In this document: in pieces, positions 8,070-17,056 of the stretch
Position numbering within the stretch: position 1 is the first letter of the stretch
Layout: each line of letters opens with the position of its first letter
Assembly (NCBI GenBank): GCA_946481275.1
Contig: CAMLMV010000060.1
Span: 1-32,716 of the forward strand
Length of the DNA: 32,716 bases
Origin: an uncultured Massilia sp.
GTDB lineage: Bacteria; Pseudomonadota; Gammaproteobacteria; Burkholderiales; Burkholderiaceae
Direction of reading: 5' to 3'
Program-made: the position numbers and the translations under genes
The notes under the pieces: generated by a model
The model's database searches: none
What the model was told of the DNA's origin: nothing
The model's input: the letters and a program-made list of their open reading frames with translations, nothing else

Positions 8070-8318
8070 TCACGCCTTGGCGTCGGTCGCGGCCAGCTTC
8101 GCTTCCAGTTCCGCCACCCGCAGTTCCAGCGCCTCCAGCTTGGCGCGCGTCTTGGCCAGCACCTGGGCCTGGATGTCGAACTCCTCGCGCGTCACGAGGT
8201 CCAGCTTCGAAAAGCCCTGGGTCATCATCGCCTTCACGTTGCGCTCGATGTCCTTGGCGGGCGAGTTTTCGAACGCCTGGTTGAGCTTGCCCTGCAAATC
8301 ATTAAAAAAATTGTTCAT
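8070..8318 (-). CDS. ubiK: Ubiquinone biosynthesis accessory factor UbiK (YqiC/BMFP family)
   Basis: An 82-residue protein with the family signature at both ends: MNNFFNDLQGKLNQAFENSPAKDIERN, and a C-terminal leucine-rich coiled coil (about 45-78, VLAKTRAKLEALELRVAELEAKL). UbiK homologues trimerise through the coiled coil, bind membrane lipid and assist UbiJ and other Ubi proteins in aerobic ubiquinone synthesis; the original description was as a brucella membrane fusogenic protein (BMFP). The start is the ATG at 8318 with AAGGA about 10 nt upstream. It is transcribed away from the porin-glnK-amtB operon, and the shared 267-bp intergenic region holds that operon's control sites. Confidence 0.9.
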   Translation of the reverse strand: MNNFFNDLQGKLNQAFENSPAKDIERNVKAMMTQGFSKLDLVTREEFDIQAQVLAKTRAKLEALELRVAELEAKLAATDAKA

Positions 8319-8346
8319 TTCACACTAGTCCTTGAGCCGGCATGCC

Positions 8347-8361
8347 GCACCAAGACGGTGC
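8347..8361 (+). promoter_or_regulatory. NtrC-like binding site 1
   Basis: GCACC-AAGAC-GGTGC is a perfect 5-bp inverted repeat with 5-nt spacer, matching the NtrC consensus half-sites (TGCACC-N5-GGTGCA). Its centre lies about 146 bp upstream of the sigma-54 -12 element, in the usual range for an enhancer. Confidence 0.7.
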
Positions 8362-8382
8362 GTACATACCTGATTTGGTGCG

Positions 8383-8399
8383 TGCACCGTGACGGCGCA
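8383..8399 (+). promoter_or_regulatory. NtrC-like binding site 2
   Basis: TGCACC-GTGAC-GGCGCA differs from the NtrC consensus at one position. Its centre is 37 bp from that of site 1, similar to the paired enhancer sites of other NtrC-controlled promoters. An extra GGTGC half-site lies just upstream (8377-8381). Confidence 0.65.
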
Positions 8400-8485
8400 C
8401 GCGTCCTGGTCTCGTTTGTTTTTTGAAATTAAAAAACTGGGGGCGGAAGGGGTGAAAAACAAGCGGGAACCCGCCCGGCATGGGG

Positions 8486-8501
8486 TGGCACGCATCCTGC
8501 T
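8486..8501 (+). promoter_or_regulatory. Sigma-54 (RpoN) promoter of porin-glnK-amtB
   Basis: TGGCACG-CATC-CTGCT closely matches the -24/-12 consensus TGGCACG-N4-TTGCW, with the GG (8487) and GC (8499) exactly 12 bp apart. Transcription would start near 8511-8513, about 75 nt before the porin ATG. With the two NtrC-like sites it implies induction under nitrogen limitation. Confidence 0.85.
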
Positions 8502-8585
8502 AATCAACCATTAACCATAACGAGGTCGCAATCCCGGATTGTAAACCTCAACCGAAGAATATGTTCAACTACAAGGGAGTGTCGT

Positions 8586-9332
8586 ATGAAGCGTCGTAAC
8601 AGCAACTGGTCCCACGTCGCAGTACTGGCAGCAAGCCTGTGGAGCCTTAATATCGGGCTGGCCGGCGCCGAAGAGCAGAAGCCGGACAATGAAGTGAGTT
8701 TCAACGCGGCGGTCACCAGCGATTATCGCTACCGCGGCATTTCCCAGTCCCGCCTCGACCCCGCACTGCAGGGCGGCGCCGACTACACGCACAATCCGAC
8801 CGGCCTGTACGCGGGCACCTGGCTGTCCACCATCAAGTGGACCAAGGACCTGGGCGGCAGCGGCGACGTCGAGTGGGATCTGTACGGCGGCAAGCGCGGC
8901 AACCTCACGGGCGACATCACCTATGACGTGGGCGGCCTGTACTACTTCTACCCGAGCAATGGCCTGCATCCGAACGCCAACACGTTCGAACTGTACGGCC
9001 AGCTCGGTTTCGGCCCGGCCTACGTCAAGTACTCGCATTCGCTGACGAACCTGTTCGGCACGGCCGACAGCAAGGGCAGCGGCTACCTGGACATCGGTGC
9101 CAACGTCGACGTCGGCAACGGCTTCACGCTGAACCTGCACGCCGGCCGCCAGAACGTGCGCCACAACGGTTCGTTCTCCTACACCGACTACAAGCTCGGC
9201 GTCACCAAGGACCTGGGCATCTGCTCCGTGGCCCTGTCCTGGATCAAGGCCGACACCAGCGCGTACCTGAGCCCGTCCGCGGAAAACCTGGGCAAGTCCG
9301 CGGCCCTGCTCACTGTTTCAAAAACTTTCTGA
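8586..9332 (+). CDS. TorF-family putative outer-membrane porin
   Basis: A 248-residue protein with a Sec signal peptide (cleavage likely after LAGA, residue 28) and alternating amphipathic strands typical of an outer-membrane barrel. FNAAVTSDYRYRGISQS followed by DPALQGGADYTH is the hallmark of the TorF/Gcw_chp putative porin family, and the chain ends in an aromatic residue (KTF) as expected for BAM recognition. Shine-Dalgarno AAGGGAG precedes the ATG at 8586. It is first in an operon with glnK (12-bp gap) and amtB under a sigma-54 promoter. The context suggests it helps nitrogenous solutes cross the outer membrane under nitrogen starvation, but the substrate is inferred. Confidence 0.92.
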   Translation: MKRRNSNWSHVAVLAASLWSLNIGLAGAEEQKPDNEVSFNAAVTSDYRYRGISQSRLDPALQGGADYTHNPTGLYAGTWLSTIKWTKDLGGSGDVEWDLYGGKRGNLTGDITYDVGGLYYFYPSNGLHPNANTFELYGQLGFGPAYVKYSHSLTNLFGTADSKGSGYLDIGANVDVGNGFTLNLHAGRQNVRHNGSFSYTDYKLGVTKDLGICSVALSWIKADTSAYLSPSAENLGKSAALLTVSKTF

Positions 9333-9683
<351 letters not shown>

Positions 9684-9693
9684 GGGGAATCCG

Positions 9694-11241
9694 ATGATCC
9701 ATACCATCACAAAACTGATCGCAGGCGTATCCGTCGCGGTGGCGCTGGCAGCCGCCGCCCCGGCCATGGCCCAGGATGCCGCCAAGCCCGCTGCGGAAGC
9801 TGCAGCACCCGCAGCCGCACCGGCCGCCAGCGCACCGGTCGCTGCTGCCCCGGCCGCACCGGCAGCCGCCGCTGCCGCCGCACCGGAAGCAGCCGCCGCA
9901 CCGGCTGCCGCACCGACCCCGCAGAAGGGCGATACCGCCTGGATGATGGTCGCCACGCTGCTGGTGATCATGATGACGATCCCGGGCCTGGCCCTGTTCT
10001 ACGGCGGCCTGGTCCGTTCGAAGAACATGCTGTCGGTGCTGCTGCAGGTCTTCATGATCTTCGCGGTCATCATCGTCCTGTGGTGCCTGTACGGCTACTC
10101 GCTGGCGTTCACGGAGAACACCAAGTTCATCGGCGGCTTCGACCGCCTGTTCCTGAACGGGATCTGGGATCCGGTCAAGGCCACGTTCGCGCCGGCGGCC
10201 ACCTTCAGCAAGGGCGTCGTCATCCCCGAGTTCATTTTCGTGGCGTTCCAGGGCACGTTCGCGGCCATCACCTGCGGCCTGATCGTCGGCGCCTTCGCCG
10301 AGCGCGTCCGCTTCTCCGCCGTGCTGCTGTTCGTCGTGCTGTGGTTCACGTTCGGCTACCTGCCGGTCGCGCACATGGTCTGGTTCTGGACCGGTCCGGA
10401 TGCGTTCACCGCCGCGACCGTCGACGCCGAGACCGCCAAGGCCGGCTGGCTGTGGCAGAAGGGCGCCCTCGACTTCGCGGGCGGCACCGTGGTCCACATC
10501 AATGCCGCTATCGCCGGCCTCGTCGGTGCGATCCTGATCGGCAAGCGCGTCGGCTATGGCCGTGAATCGATGGCCCCGCACTCGCTGACGATGACCATGA
10601 TCGGCGCCTCGCTGCTGTGGGTGGGCTGGTTCGGCTTCAACGCCGGTTCGGCACTGGAAGCGGGCGACGTCGCCGCGCTGGCCTTCGTCAACACCCTGCT
10701 GGCCACCGCCGCCGCCACCGTGTCGTGGGTCTTCGGCGAATGGATCACGAAGGGCAAGCCGTCGATGCTGGGCGGTGCCTCGGGTGCCGTCGCCGGCCTC
10801 GTCGCCATCACCCCGGCCTGCGGCTTCGTCGGTCCGATGGGCGGCCTGGTCATCGGCCTCGTCGCCGGCATCGTCTGCCTGTGGGGCGTGAACGGCCTGA
10901 AGCGCATGATCGGCGCCGACGACTCGCTGGACGTGTTCGGCGTCCACGGCGTGGGCGGTATCCTGGGTGCGCTGCTGACCGGCGTGTTCGCGGCACCGCA
11001 ACTGGGCGGCCAGGGCATCTTCGACTACGTCGCCAACAAGATGTCCGCCGACCCGTACTCGATCGGCCACCAGGTCCTCGTGCAGGCGGAAGCCGTCGGC
11101 ACCACCATCGTGTGGTCGGCCGTCGTCTCGTTCATCGCCTACAAGATCGTCGACGTCGTCGTCGGCCTGCGCGTCCCGGAGGACGAGGAGCGCGAAGGCC
11201 TCGATATCACGAGCCACGGCGAGCAGGCTTACCACTCCTGA
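9694..11241 (+). CDS. amtB: Ammonium transporter AmtB
   Basis: A 515-residue ammonium channel. A signal peptide (cleavage near AMA-QD, residue 26) is followed by an Ala/Pro-rich low-complexity segment (about 29-82). The Amt core then starts at DTAWMMVATLLVIMM and carries the usual eleven helices. The twin pore histidines are seen in VAHMVWFW and DVFGVHGVGG. Amt trimers conduct ammonium/ammonia across the inner membrane and are gated by GlnK, encoded directly upstream. The Shine-Dalgarno is AAGGGGA. The long Ala/Pro stretch makes this protein about 100 residues longer than E. coli AmtB and would lie in the periplasm. Confidence 0.97.
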   Translation: MIHTITKLIAGVSVAVALAAAAPAMAQDAAKPAAEAAAPAAAPAASAPVAAAPAAPAAAAAAAPEAAAAPAAAPTPQKGDTAWMMVATLLVIMMTIPGLALFYGGLVRSKNMLSVLLQVFMIFAVIIVLWCLYGYSLAFTENTKFIGGFDRLFLNGIWDPVKATFAPAATFSKGVVIPEFIFVAFQGTFAAITCGLIVGAFAERVRFSAVLLFVVLWFTFGYLPVAHMVWFWTGPDAFTAATVDAETAKAGWLWQKGALDFAGGTVVHINAAIAGLVGAILIGKRVGYGRESMAPHSLTMTMIGASLLWVGWFGFNAGSALEAGDVAALAFVNTLLATAAATVSWVFGEWITKGKPSMLGGASGAVAGLVAITPACGFVGPMGGLVIGLVAGIVCLWGVNGLKRMIGADDSLDVFGVHGVGGILGALLTGVFAAPQLGGQGIFDYVANKMSADPYSIGHQVLVQAEAVGTTIVWSAVVSFIAYKIVDVVVGLRVPEDEEREGLDITSHGEQAYHS

Positions 11242-11262
11242 TTGCCAGGATGGCAATATGCG

Positions 11263-11288
11263 AAAGCGCCCTCCGGGGCGCTTTTTTT
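11263..11288 (+). terminator. Rho-independent terminator of the amtB operon
   Basis: The stem AAAGCGCCC (11263-11271) pairs with GGGCGCTTT (about 11275-11283) around a short loop and is followed by a run of seven T. It begins 21 bp after the amtB stop. Confidence 0.9.
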
Positions 11289-11380
11289 ATTTCTAAATTG
11301 CATAAAGGTCTTTAAAAAACGTTCGAACACCCCAATCTCGGCTTACCATATCGCCAAGAAGCCCGAAGGACGTCATTTTT

Positions 11381-12682
11381 ATGGTTCCCCACCTTGCCAC
11401 CGCCGTGACCGGTCCCCTGCTGGACCTGGAAAAGAAGATCCTCGAAGCCACGCCCGCCATCGAACGCTGGTTCCGCCTCGAGTGGCAGGAGCACACGCCG
11501 CCGTTCTATTGCTCGGTGGACCTGCGCAATGCCGGCTACAAGCTGGCGCCGGTGGATACGAACCTGTTCCCGGGCGGCTTCAACAACCTGTCGACGGAGA
11601 TGCTGCCGCTGACGGTGCAGGCCGCCATGGCCGCGATCGACAAGTATTGCCCCGACGCCCGCAACCTGCTGCTGATCCCGGAAAGCCATACGCGCAATCC
11701 CTACTATCTGCAGAACGTGCAGCGCCTGATGCAGATCTTCCGCCAGACGGGCCTGCACGTGCGCCTGGGTTCGCTGTCGCCCGAGGTGACGGAGCCGACG
11801 CCGCTCGCGCTCCCGGACGGGAACATGCTGGTCGTGGAGCCGCTCGTGCGCTCGCCCAACGGCCGCCGCGTGGGCCTGGCCGACTTCGACCCGTGCACGA
11901 TCCTGCTGAATAACGATCTGTCCGCCGGCATCCCGAGCATCCTCGAAAACGTCCACGAGCAATCGCTGCTGCCGCCGCTGCATGCCGGCTGGGCCGTGCG
12001 CCGCAAGAGCAATCACTTCAAGGCATTCGACGAAGTCGCCAAGAAGTTCGGCAAGCTGATCGACATCGACCCATGGCTCGTGAACCCGCTGCATAGCAAA
12101 TGCGGCGAGGTCAATTTCCAGGAAGACGTCGGGATGGAGTGCCTGGCCGATAACGTGTCTGCGCTGCTGTCGAAGATCAAGAAGAAGTACAAGGAATACG
12201 GGATGAAGGACCAGAAACCCTTCGTCATCGTCAAGCCGGATGCCGGCACGTACGGCATGGGCATCATGACCGTCAAGGATGCGAGCGAGGTCAAGGACCT
12301 GAACCGCAAGCAGCGTAACAAGATGTCGGTCATCAAGGATGGCGTCACCGTCACCGACGTGATGATCCAGGAAGGCGTGCCCACGTTCGAGTCGATCAAC
12401 GACGCGGTGGCGGAGCCGGTCGTATACATGATCGACCGCTACGTCGTCGGCGGCTTCTACCGCGTGCACGCCGAGCGCGGCGTCGACCAGAACCTGAACG
12501 CACCGGGCTCGCAATACGTGCCGCTCGCGTTCGCGCAGCAGCATGCCGTGCCGGACCTGAAGGCCAAGCCGGGCACCGCCGCGCCGAACCGCTTCTATGT
12601 GTACGGCGTGGTGGCGCGTCTCGCGTTGCTGGCGGCGTCGCTGGAGCTGGAGCGCACGGACCCGGATCCCGAGATCTATTGA
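11381..12682 (+). CDS. gshA: Glutamate-cysteine ligase, betaproteobacterial GshA type
   Basis: A 433-residue enzyme that joins glutamate and cysteine, the first step of glutathione synthesis. It matches the distinct GshA family of beta- and some other proteobacteria, not the E. coli type: WFRLEWQEHTPPFYCSVDLRNAGYKLAPVDTN is broken here into recognisable blocks such as LRNAGYKLAPVDTNLFPGGF, PESHTRNPYYLQN and KPDAGTYGMGIM (ATP-grasp-like). The ATG at 11381 has AAGGA upstream. It starts about 100 bp after the amtB terminator and so has its own promoter. Its last 7 bp overlap the 3' end of the convergent methyltransferase gene. gshB follows 900 bp on, so both glutathione enzymes are encoded close together. 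Confidence 0.95.
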   Translation: MVPHLATAVTGPLLDLEKKILEATPAIERWFRLEWQEHTPPFYCSVDLRNAGYKLAPVDTNLFPGGFNNLSTEMLPLTVQAAMAAIDKYCPDARNLLLIPESHTRNPYYLQNVQRLMQIFRQTGLHVRLGSLSPEVTEPTPLALPDGNMLVVEPLVRSPNGRRVGLADFDPCTILLNNDLSAGIPSILENVHEQSLLPPLHAGWAVRRKSNHFKAFDEVAKKFGKLIDIDPWLVNPLHSKCGEVNFQEDVGMECLADNVSALLSKIKKKYKEYGMKDQKPFVIVKPDAGTYGMGIMTVKDASEVKDLNRKQRNKMSVIKDGVTVTDVMIQEGVPTFESINDAVAEPVVYMIDRYVVGGFYRVHAERGVDQNLNAPGSQYVPLAFAQQHAVPDLKAKPGTAAPNRFYVYGVVARLALLAASLELERTDPDPEIY

Positions 12683-13395
12683 TTCATCCGGTCCGTCGCC
12701 GGCTTGCGCGCCATGTAGATGAAATGCGAGCGCAGCGGCGGCAGCAGTGCCGCCAGCGCTTCCGGGATCAGCCAGGGCAGGGCGGCCAGGGTGCGGCCCA
12801 CGGGCGGTGCGAGTACCAGCGTGCGGTAGTGGCGGCTCGCGGCGGGCCAGAAGCGCAGCAGTTCGATGTCCGTTACCTTGCACATGTGGGTATTCCGCGA
12901 ACTGTCGTAGCGACAATCGAAGATCATCGTCCAGCCGCCGGGACGCAACACGCGCCACATCTCGGCCGCCAGGCCGCGCCGCAGGTCTTCGTCCAGGAGC
13001 GCGGAAAACACGGTGTGCGCGCTCACGAGGTCCATGCTCGCGTCGGGAAAGACGTCCAGTTGGCCCAGGTGCCAGCGCACGCCGGGCGCCGTGCGGCTTC
13101 GCGCCTGTTCCAGCCGGTCGGGCTGCAGCTCCGTGCCGGCCAGGTGGGATGGCGTGGCGCCCCAGTCGATCAGCTGGCGCAGGAAGCCGCCGCTGCCGCA
13201 GCCGACGTCCAGCGCGCGCACGGCGGACAGGTCGCGGCCCACCGTCAGCGGCAGCAGGTCGGCCAGCACGCGCGCCCGCGCCGCCGCCTGGCGGACGATG
13301 TCGGGCCGGTGCCAGGCGTATTTCGCCAGCCCGGCGCCGCCCTGCCATTGGCGATAGACCTGGTTGATGCGTTCCTGCTCGGCTTGGTCGCTCAT
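12676..13395 (-). CDS. Class I SAM-dependent methyltransferase
   Basis: A 239-residue protein with methyltransferase motif I LDVGCGSGG (about residues 66-74), an acidic residue after strand 2 (GTELQPDRL), the motif II/III region MDLVSAHTVFSALLDE and LRPGGWTMIFD. The substrate is unknown; the C-terminal part (LAPPVGRTLAALPWLIPEALAAL in shorter blocks) is hydrophobic and may contact a lipid or lie at the membrane. The frame extends further upstream, but the ATG at 13395 has a perfect AGGAGG at 6-nt spacing. It is inserted on the opposite strand between gshA and gshB and overlaps gshA by 7 bp tail to tail. Confidence 0.88.
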   Translation of the reverse strand: MSDQAEQERINQVYRQWQGGAGLAKYAWHRPDIVRQAAARARVLADLLPLTVGRDLSAVRALDVGCGSGGFLRQLIDWGATPSHLAGTELQPDRLEQARSRTAPGVRWHLGQLDVFPDASMDLVSAHTVFSALLDEDLRRGLAAEMWRVLRPGGWTMIFDCRYDSSRNTHMCKVTDIELLRFWPAASRHYRTLVLAPPVGRTLAALPWLIPEALAALLPPLRSHFIYMARKPATDRMNQ

Positions 13396-13585
13396 CGTGT
13401 CCTCCTGGGACGCATCTTCCCAAGTGGTCCGGTGGCACGTTTGACGGTTCGCAAATGCAGATTGAATAGATGACTTTTTGCCAACAGGAAGATGCCCCGG
13501 TAACTCGTCCGCCGGACGCGGCCGCCTTTCCGCGAACATCCGCGTTTCCGGCTAAAATCGTGGCATTGCCTCCATTGGGACCATC

Positions 13586-14533
13586 ATGAAAATCGCTTTT
13601 CTCGCCGATCCGCTGTCCGGCTTCAAAATCTACAAGGACTCGACGTTCGCGATGATGCGCGAAGCGGCACGGCGCGGCCATCGGATCTATGCCTTCGAAC
13701 AGCGCCACCTGGTGCTGGAAGAGGGCGTCGTGACGGCCGAGGCCACCGAGATCCAGCTGACCGGCGATCCGGACGACTGGTACCGCGAAGGCGATACCGA
13801 TACCGTGCCCCTGTCCGCGTTCGACGCCGTCATCGAGCGCAAGGACCCGCCGTTCGACATGGAATACGTGTACGGCACGTATCTGCTGGAACTGGCCGAG
13901 CGCCAGGGCGCGCGCGTGTTCAACAAACCCTCGGCGATCCGCGACCACAACGAGAAGCTGACCATCGCCCAGTTCAGCCAGTTCACGTCGCCCACGCTCG
14001 TGTCGTCGTCCGGCACGCGCCTGCGCGCCTTCCACGCCGAACACGGCGACGTGATCTTCAAGCCGCTGGACGGCATGGGCGGCGCCGGCATCTTCCGCGT
14101 CAGGGACGACGGCCTGAACCTCGGTTCCATCATCGAGACGCTGACGGAAAACGGCGCGCGCACGATCATGGCGCAGAAATACATTCCCGCCATCGTCAAG
14201 GGCGACAAGCGCGTGCTCGTCATCGACGGCAAGCCGGTCCCGTTCTCGCTGGCGCGCATTCCGCAGGCCGGAGAAGTGCGCGGCAACCTGGCGGCCGGCG
14301 GCACCGGCGTCGCGCAGCCGTTGACCGAGCGCGACCGCGAGATCGCGGAAAGTCTCGGCCCGATTCTGGCGGCGCGTGGCCTGTTGCTGGTAGGATTGGA
14401 CGTGATCGGCGATTTCCTGACCGAGGTGAATGTCACCAGCCCCACGTGTTTCCAGGAGATCACCGACCAGACCGGTTTCGACGTCGCAGCGATGTTCATC
14501 GACGCCGTCGAGAAACGGGTAACGGGAAATTAA
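13586..14533 (+). CDS. gshB: Glutathione synthase
   Basis: A 315-residue ATP-grasp ligase that adds glycine to gamma-glutamylcysteine, the second step of glutathione synthesis. The N-terminus [19 protein letters not shown] is diagnostic, and the ATP-grasp core shows [31 protein letters not shown] and [13 protein letters not shown], all expected for GshB. Its length equals that of E. coli GshB (316). An extended TAAAAT element at 13553-13558 is a likely -10. The stop is followed by 1 nt and then the ATG of PTS EIIA, so gshB, EIIA, HPr and EI form one operon. Confidence 0.97.
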   Translation: MKIAFLADPLSGFKIYKDSTFAMMREAARRGHRIYAFEQRHLVLEEGVVTAEATEIQLTGDPDDWYREGDTDTVPLSAFDAVIERKDPPFDMEYVYGTYLLELAERQGARVFNKPSAIRDHNEKLTIAQFSQFTSPTLVSSSGTRLRAFHAEHGDVIFKPLDGMGGAGIFRVRDDGLNLGSIIETLTENGARTIMAQKYIPAIVKGDKRVLVIDGKPVPFSLARIPQAGEVRGNLAAGGTGVAQPLTERDREIAESLGPILAARGLLLVGLDVIGDFLTEVNVTSPTCFQEITDQTGFDVAAMFIDAVEKRVTGN

Positions 14534-14534
14534 A

Positions 14535-14939
14535 ATGGTAGGCATTCTGCTGATGACCCACGCTCCGCTGGGCCAGGCATTCATCGCCGCGGTCGCGCAC
14601 GTGTTCCGCGGCCCCACCGAGCGCTTCGAAGCGATCGACGTGACGGCGGACCAGGACACGAACGAGATCCACGCACTGGCGAAGAGCGCGATCCAGCGCC
14701 TGGACGAAGGCGACGGCGTGCTGGTCATCACCGACATCAAGGGCGGCACGCCGTCGAACTGCTGCAATTCGCTGGCCGAGGCCGGCCGCGTGGAAGTCAT
14801 CGCGGGCATCAGCCTGCCGATGCTGCTGCGCGCGATCACGTACCGGCGCGACACGCTGGACGTGGTGGTCGAGATGGCCCTGGCCGGCGCGCAGAACGGC
14901 GCCGTCCGGGTCGACAACCGCATCCGGGTCGGCACCTGA
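14535..14939 (+). CDS. PTS EIIA component, mannose-family fold
   Basis: A 134-residue protein of the EIIA-Man fold. MVGILLMTHAPLGQAF carries the phosphorylation site His9, and DIKGGTPSNCC is the conserved loop of the family. There is no EIIB, EIIC or EIID nearby, so it is probably not a sugar-uptake component. In several betaproteobacteria a lone EIIA-Man is encoded with HPr and EI and is thought to act in regulation. It begins 1 nt after the gshB stop, consistent with translational coupling. Confidence 0.9.
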   Translation: MVGILLMTHAPLGQAFIAAVAHVFRGPTERFEAIDVTADQDTNEIHALAKSAIQRLDEGDGVLVITDIKGGTPSNCCNSLAEAGRVEVIAGISLPMLLRAITYRRDTLDVVVEMALAGAQNGAVRVDNRIRVGT

Positions 14940-14974
14940 CCGGACAGATGAACGAGAGAAACGACAACTAAAAT

Positions 14975-15244
14975 ATGATTCAACAGGAACTCGAGATCAT
15001 CAACAAGCTGGGCCTCCACGCCCGCGCATCCGCCAAATTCACCCAGCTGGCCGCCAAGTTCCAGAGCGACGTCTGGCTCACCCGCAACGGCCGCCGCATC
15101 AACGCCAAGTCGATCATGGGCGTCATGATGCTGGCCGCCGGCAAGGGCGCCAAGGTGACGCTGGAAGCGGACGGCCCCGACGAACAGGAATGCATCGCCG
15201 CGCTCTCCGGCCTCATCAACGATAAATTCGGCGAAGGCGAGTAA
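14975..15244 (+). CDS. ptsH: Phosphocarrier protein HPr
   Basis: An 89-residue HPr with the active-site histidine His15 in KLGLHARAS and the regulatory serine Ser46 in AKSIMG, the site phosphorylated by HPr kinase in species that have it. It relays phosphate from EI to EIIA. It lies between EIIA (35-bp gap, with GAGAGAA-rich leader) and ptsI, whose most upstream ATG overlaps the HPr stop by 1 nt (TAATG). Confidence 0.96.
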   Translation: MIQQELEIINKLGLHARASAKFTQLAAKFQSDVWLTRNGRRINAKSIMGVMMLAAGKGAKVTLEADGPDEQECIAALSGLINDKFGEGE

Positions 15245-15285
15245 TGCCGGACAGCAGCCGAGCTGGCCGTCACCCGGGACCCTCC

Positions 15286-17037
15286 ATGGCATCGTTCACA
15301 CTGCACGGCATTCCGGTCTCGCGCGGGATCTCGATCGGGCGTGCGCACCTGCTTACGCCGGCCGCGCTCGACGTCAAGCACTACCTCGTGCCGGAAGAGC
15401 AGGTCGAGGCGGAAGTGAAACGCCTGCAGGATGCGATCGCCGAAGTGCACCGCAACCTGCAGGATCTGTGGACCGAGCTGCCGAAGGAAGCCCCGACGGA
15501 ACTGGGCGCGTTCATCGACGTGCACGTGCTGATCCTGTCCGACCCGATGATCTCGGAGGCGCCGCTCGACATCATCCGTTCGCGCCACTACAACGCCGAA
15601 TGGGCGCTCGTCACGCAGATCGACGAGCTGTCCGCGCAGTTCGACGAGATCGAGGACGAGTACCTGCGCGAGCGCAAGCAGGACATCCAGCAGGTGGCCG
15701 AGCGCGTGCTGAAGGTGCTGATGGGCACCGCGCTGTCCGCCCCGCCGGTGCCCGAGGAAGACCACTTCCAGCCGCAGATGATCGTCGTCGCGCACGACAT
15801 CTCGCCGGCCGACATGCTCGCGTTCCGCGACCGCTCGTTCGTCGGCTTCGTCACGGACGTGGGCGGCCAGAACTCGCACACGGCCATCGTCGCGCGCAGC
15901 CTGGACATCCCGGCCGCCGTCGGCATGAGCCAGGCGTCGCGCCTGATCGAGCAGGACGACTGGGTGATCGTCGACGGCGACGCCGGCGTCGTGATCTGCA
16001 ATCCGAGCGCGCTCGTGATGGAGCAGTACCGCGCGCGCCAGGCCAATTTGATGAAGGCGAGAAAACGCCTCCTCAAGCTCAAGAAGACGCCGGCCGTGAC
16101 GAAGGACGGCACGCCGATCACGCTGCTCGCGAATATCGAGCTGCCGGACGATTGCGGCCCGGCGCTGGAGGCGGGCGCCGTCGGCGTGGGCCTGTTCCGT
16201 TCCGAATTCCTGTTCATGGGCCGCGGCGCGCAGGGTTTGAAAGTGCCGGGCGAGGACGAGCAGTTCGAGCAGTACCGCAAGGCCGTGCTGGCGATGAAGG
16301 GCCGCCCGGTCACGATCCGCACGCTCGACGTGGGCGCGGACAAGCCGCTCGACCAGACGGAACACACGGCGCTGAACCCGGCCCTGGGCCTGCGCGCGAT
16401 CCGCTACTGTCTCGCCGAGCCGCAGATGTTCCTCACGCAGCTGCGCGCGATCCTGCGGGCGTCGGCATTCGGCAAGGTGCGGATCCTGATCCCGATGCTG
16501 GCGCATGCGTTCGAGATCGACCAGACGCTCAGCATGATCGAACAGGCCAAGGCCCAGCTGCGCGAGCAGAACGTCAAGTACGACGAGGCGGTGGAAGTCG
16601 GCGCCATGATCGAGATCCCGGCCGCCGCGCTGGCGCTGCCGATGTTCGTCAAGCGTTTGAACTTCCTGTCCATCGGCACCAACGACCTGATTCAATACAC
16701 GCTGGCGATCGACCGCGTCGACTACGAGGTGGCGCACCTGTACAATCCGCTGCACCCGGCGGTATTGAACCTGATCGCGATGACGATCGAGGCCGGGCAC
16801 AAGGCCGGCATCGACGTGGCCGTGTGCGGCGAGATGGCGGGCGACGTCAAGCTCACGCGCCTGCTGCTGGGCATGGGCCTGCGCGAGTTCTCGATGCATC
16901 CGGCCCAGCTGCTGGCCGTCAAGCAGGAAATCCTGTCCAGCGACCTGTCGCGGCTCGTGCCGCGCACGAAGCGCATCCTGCGCGCGATGGAACCGGCGGC
17001 CATCGCCGACGCCGTGGAGCAGCTGCAGTCCGTCTAG
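15286..17037 (+). CDS. ptsI: PTS Enzyme I (phosphoenolpyruvate-protein phosphotransferase)
   Basis: A 583-residue Enzyme I, which takes phosphate from phosphoenolpyruvate and gives it to HPr. The phosphohistidine is His198 in [13 protein letters not shown]. The PEP-binding TIM-barrel domain shows [40 protein letters not shown] and the catalytic cysteine in [10 protein letters not shown]. The start at 15286 gives the family N-terminus [20 protein letters not shown]. The ATG at 15244 overlaps the HPr stop (TAATG), has GAAGGCGAG upstream and would add 14 residues not typical of the family; it cannot be excluded and may reflect coupling. Gene order gshB-EIIA-HPr-EI. Confidence 0.95.
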   Translation: MASFTLHGIPVSRGISIGRAHLLTPAALDVKHYLVPEEQVEAEVKRLQDAIAEVHRNLQDLWTELPKEAPTELGAFIDVHVLILSDPMISEAPLDIIRSRHYNAEWALVTQIDELSAQFDEIEDEYLRERKQDIQQVAERVLKVLMGTALSAPPVPEEDHFQPQMIVVAHDISPADMLAFRDRSFVGFVTDVGGQNSHTAIVARSLDIPAAVGMSQASRLIEQDDWVIVDGDAGVVICNPSALVMEQYRARQANLMKARKRLLKLKKTPAVTKDGTPITLLANIELPDDCGPALEAGAVGVGLFRSEFLFMGRGAQGLKVPGEDEQFEQYRKAVLAMKGRPVTIRTLDVGADKPLDQTEHTALNPALGLRAIRYCLAEPQMFLTQLRAILRASAFGKVRILIPMLAHAFEIDQTLSMIEQAKAQLREQNVKYDEAVEVGAMIEIPAAALALPMFVKRLNFLSIGTNDLIQYTLAIDRVDYEVAHLYNPLHPAVLNLIAMTIEAGHKAGIDVAVCGEMAGDVKLTRLLLGMGLREFSMHPAQLLAVKQEILSSDLSRLVPRTKRILRAMEPAAIADAVEQLQSV

Positions 17038-17056
17038 TTACAACTTAAGAGTCTTC

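Noticed and set aside
11312..15292. A 1326-codon minus-strand open frame across gshA, gshB and PTS genes
   Set aside because: Antisense to several well-recognised genes; it contains no recognisable domain apart from the out-of-frame overlap with the methyltransferase.
17038..17056. A riboswitch (SAM-type) before metX
   Set aside because: Only 19 bp separate ptsI and metX, too short for an aptamer.
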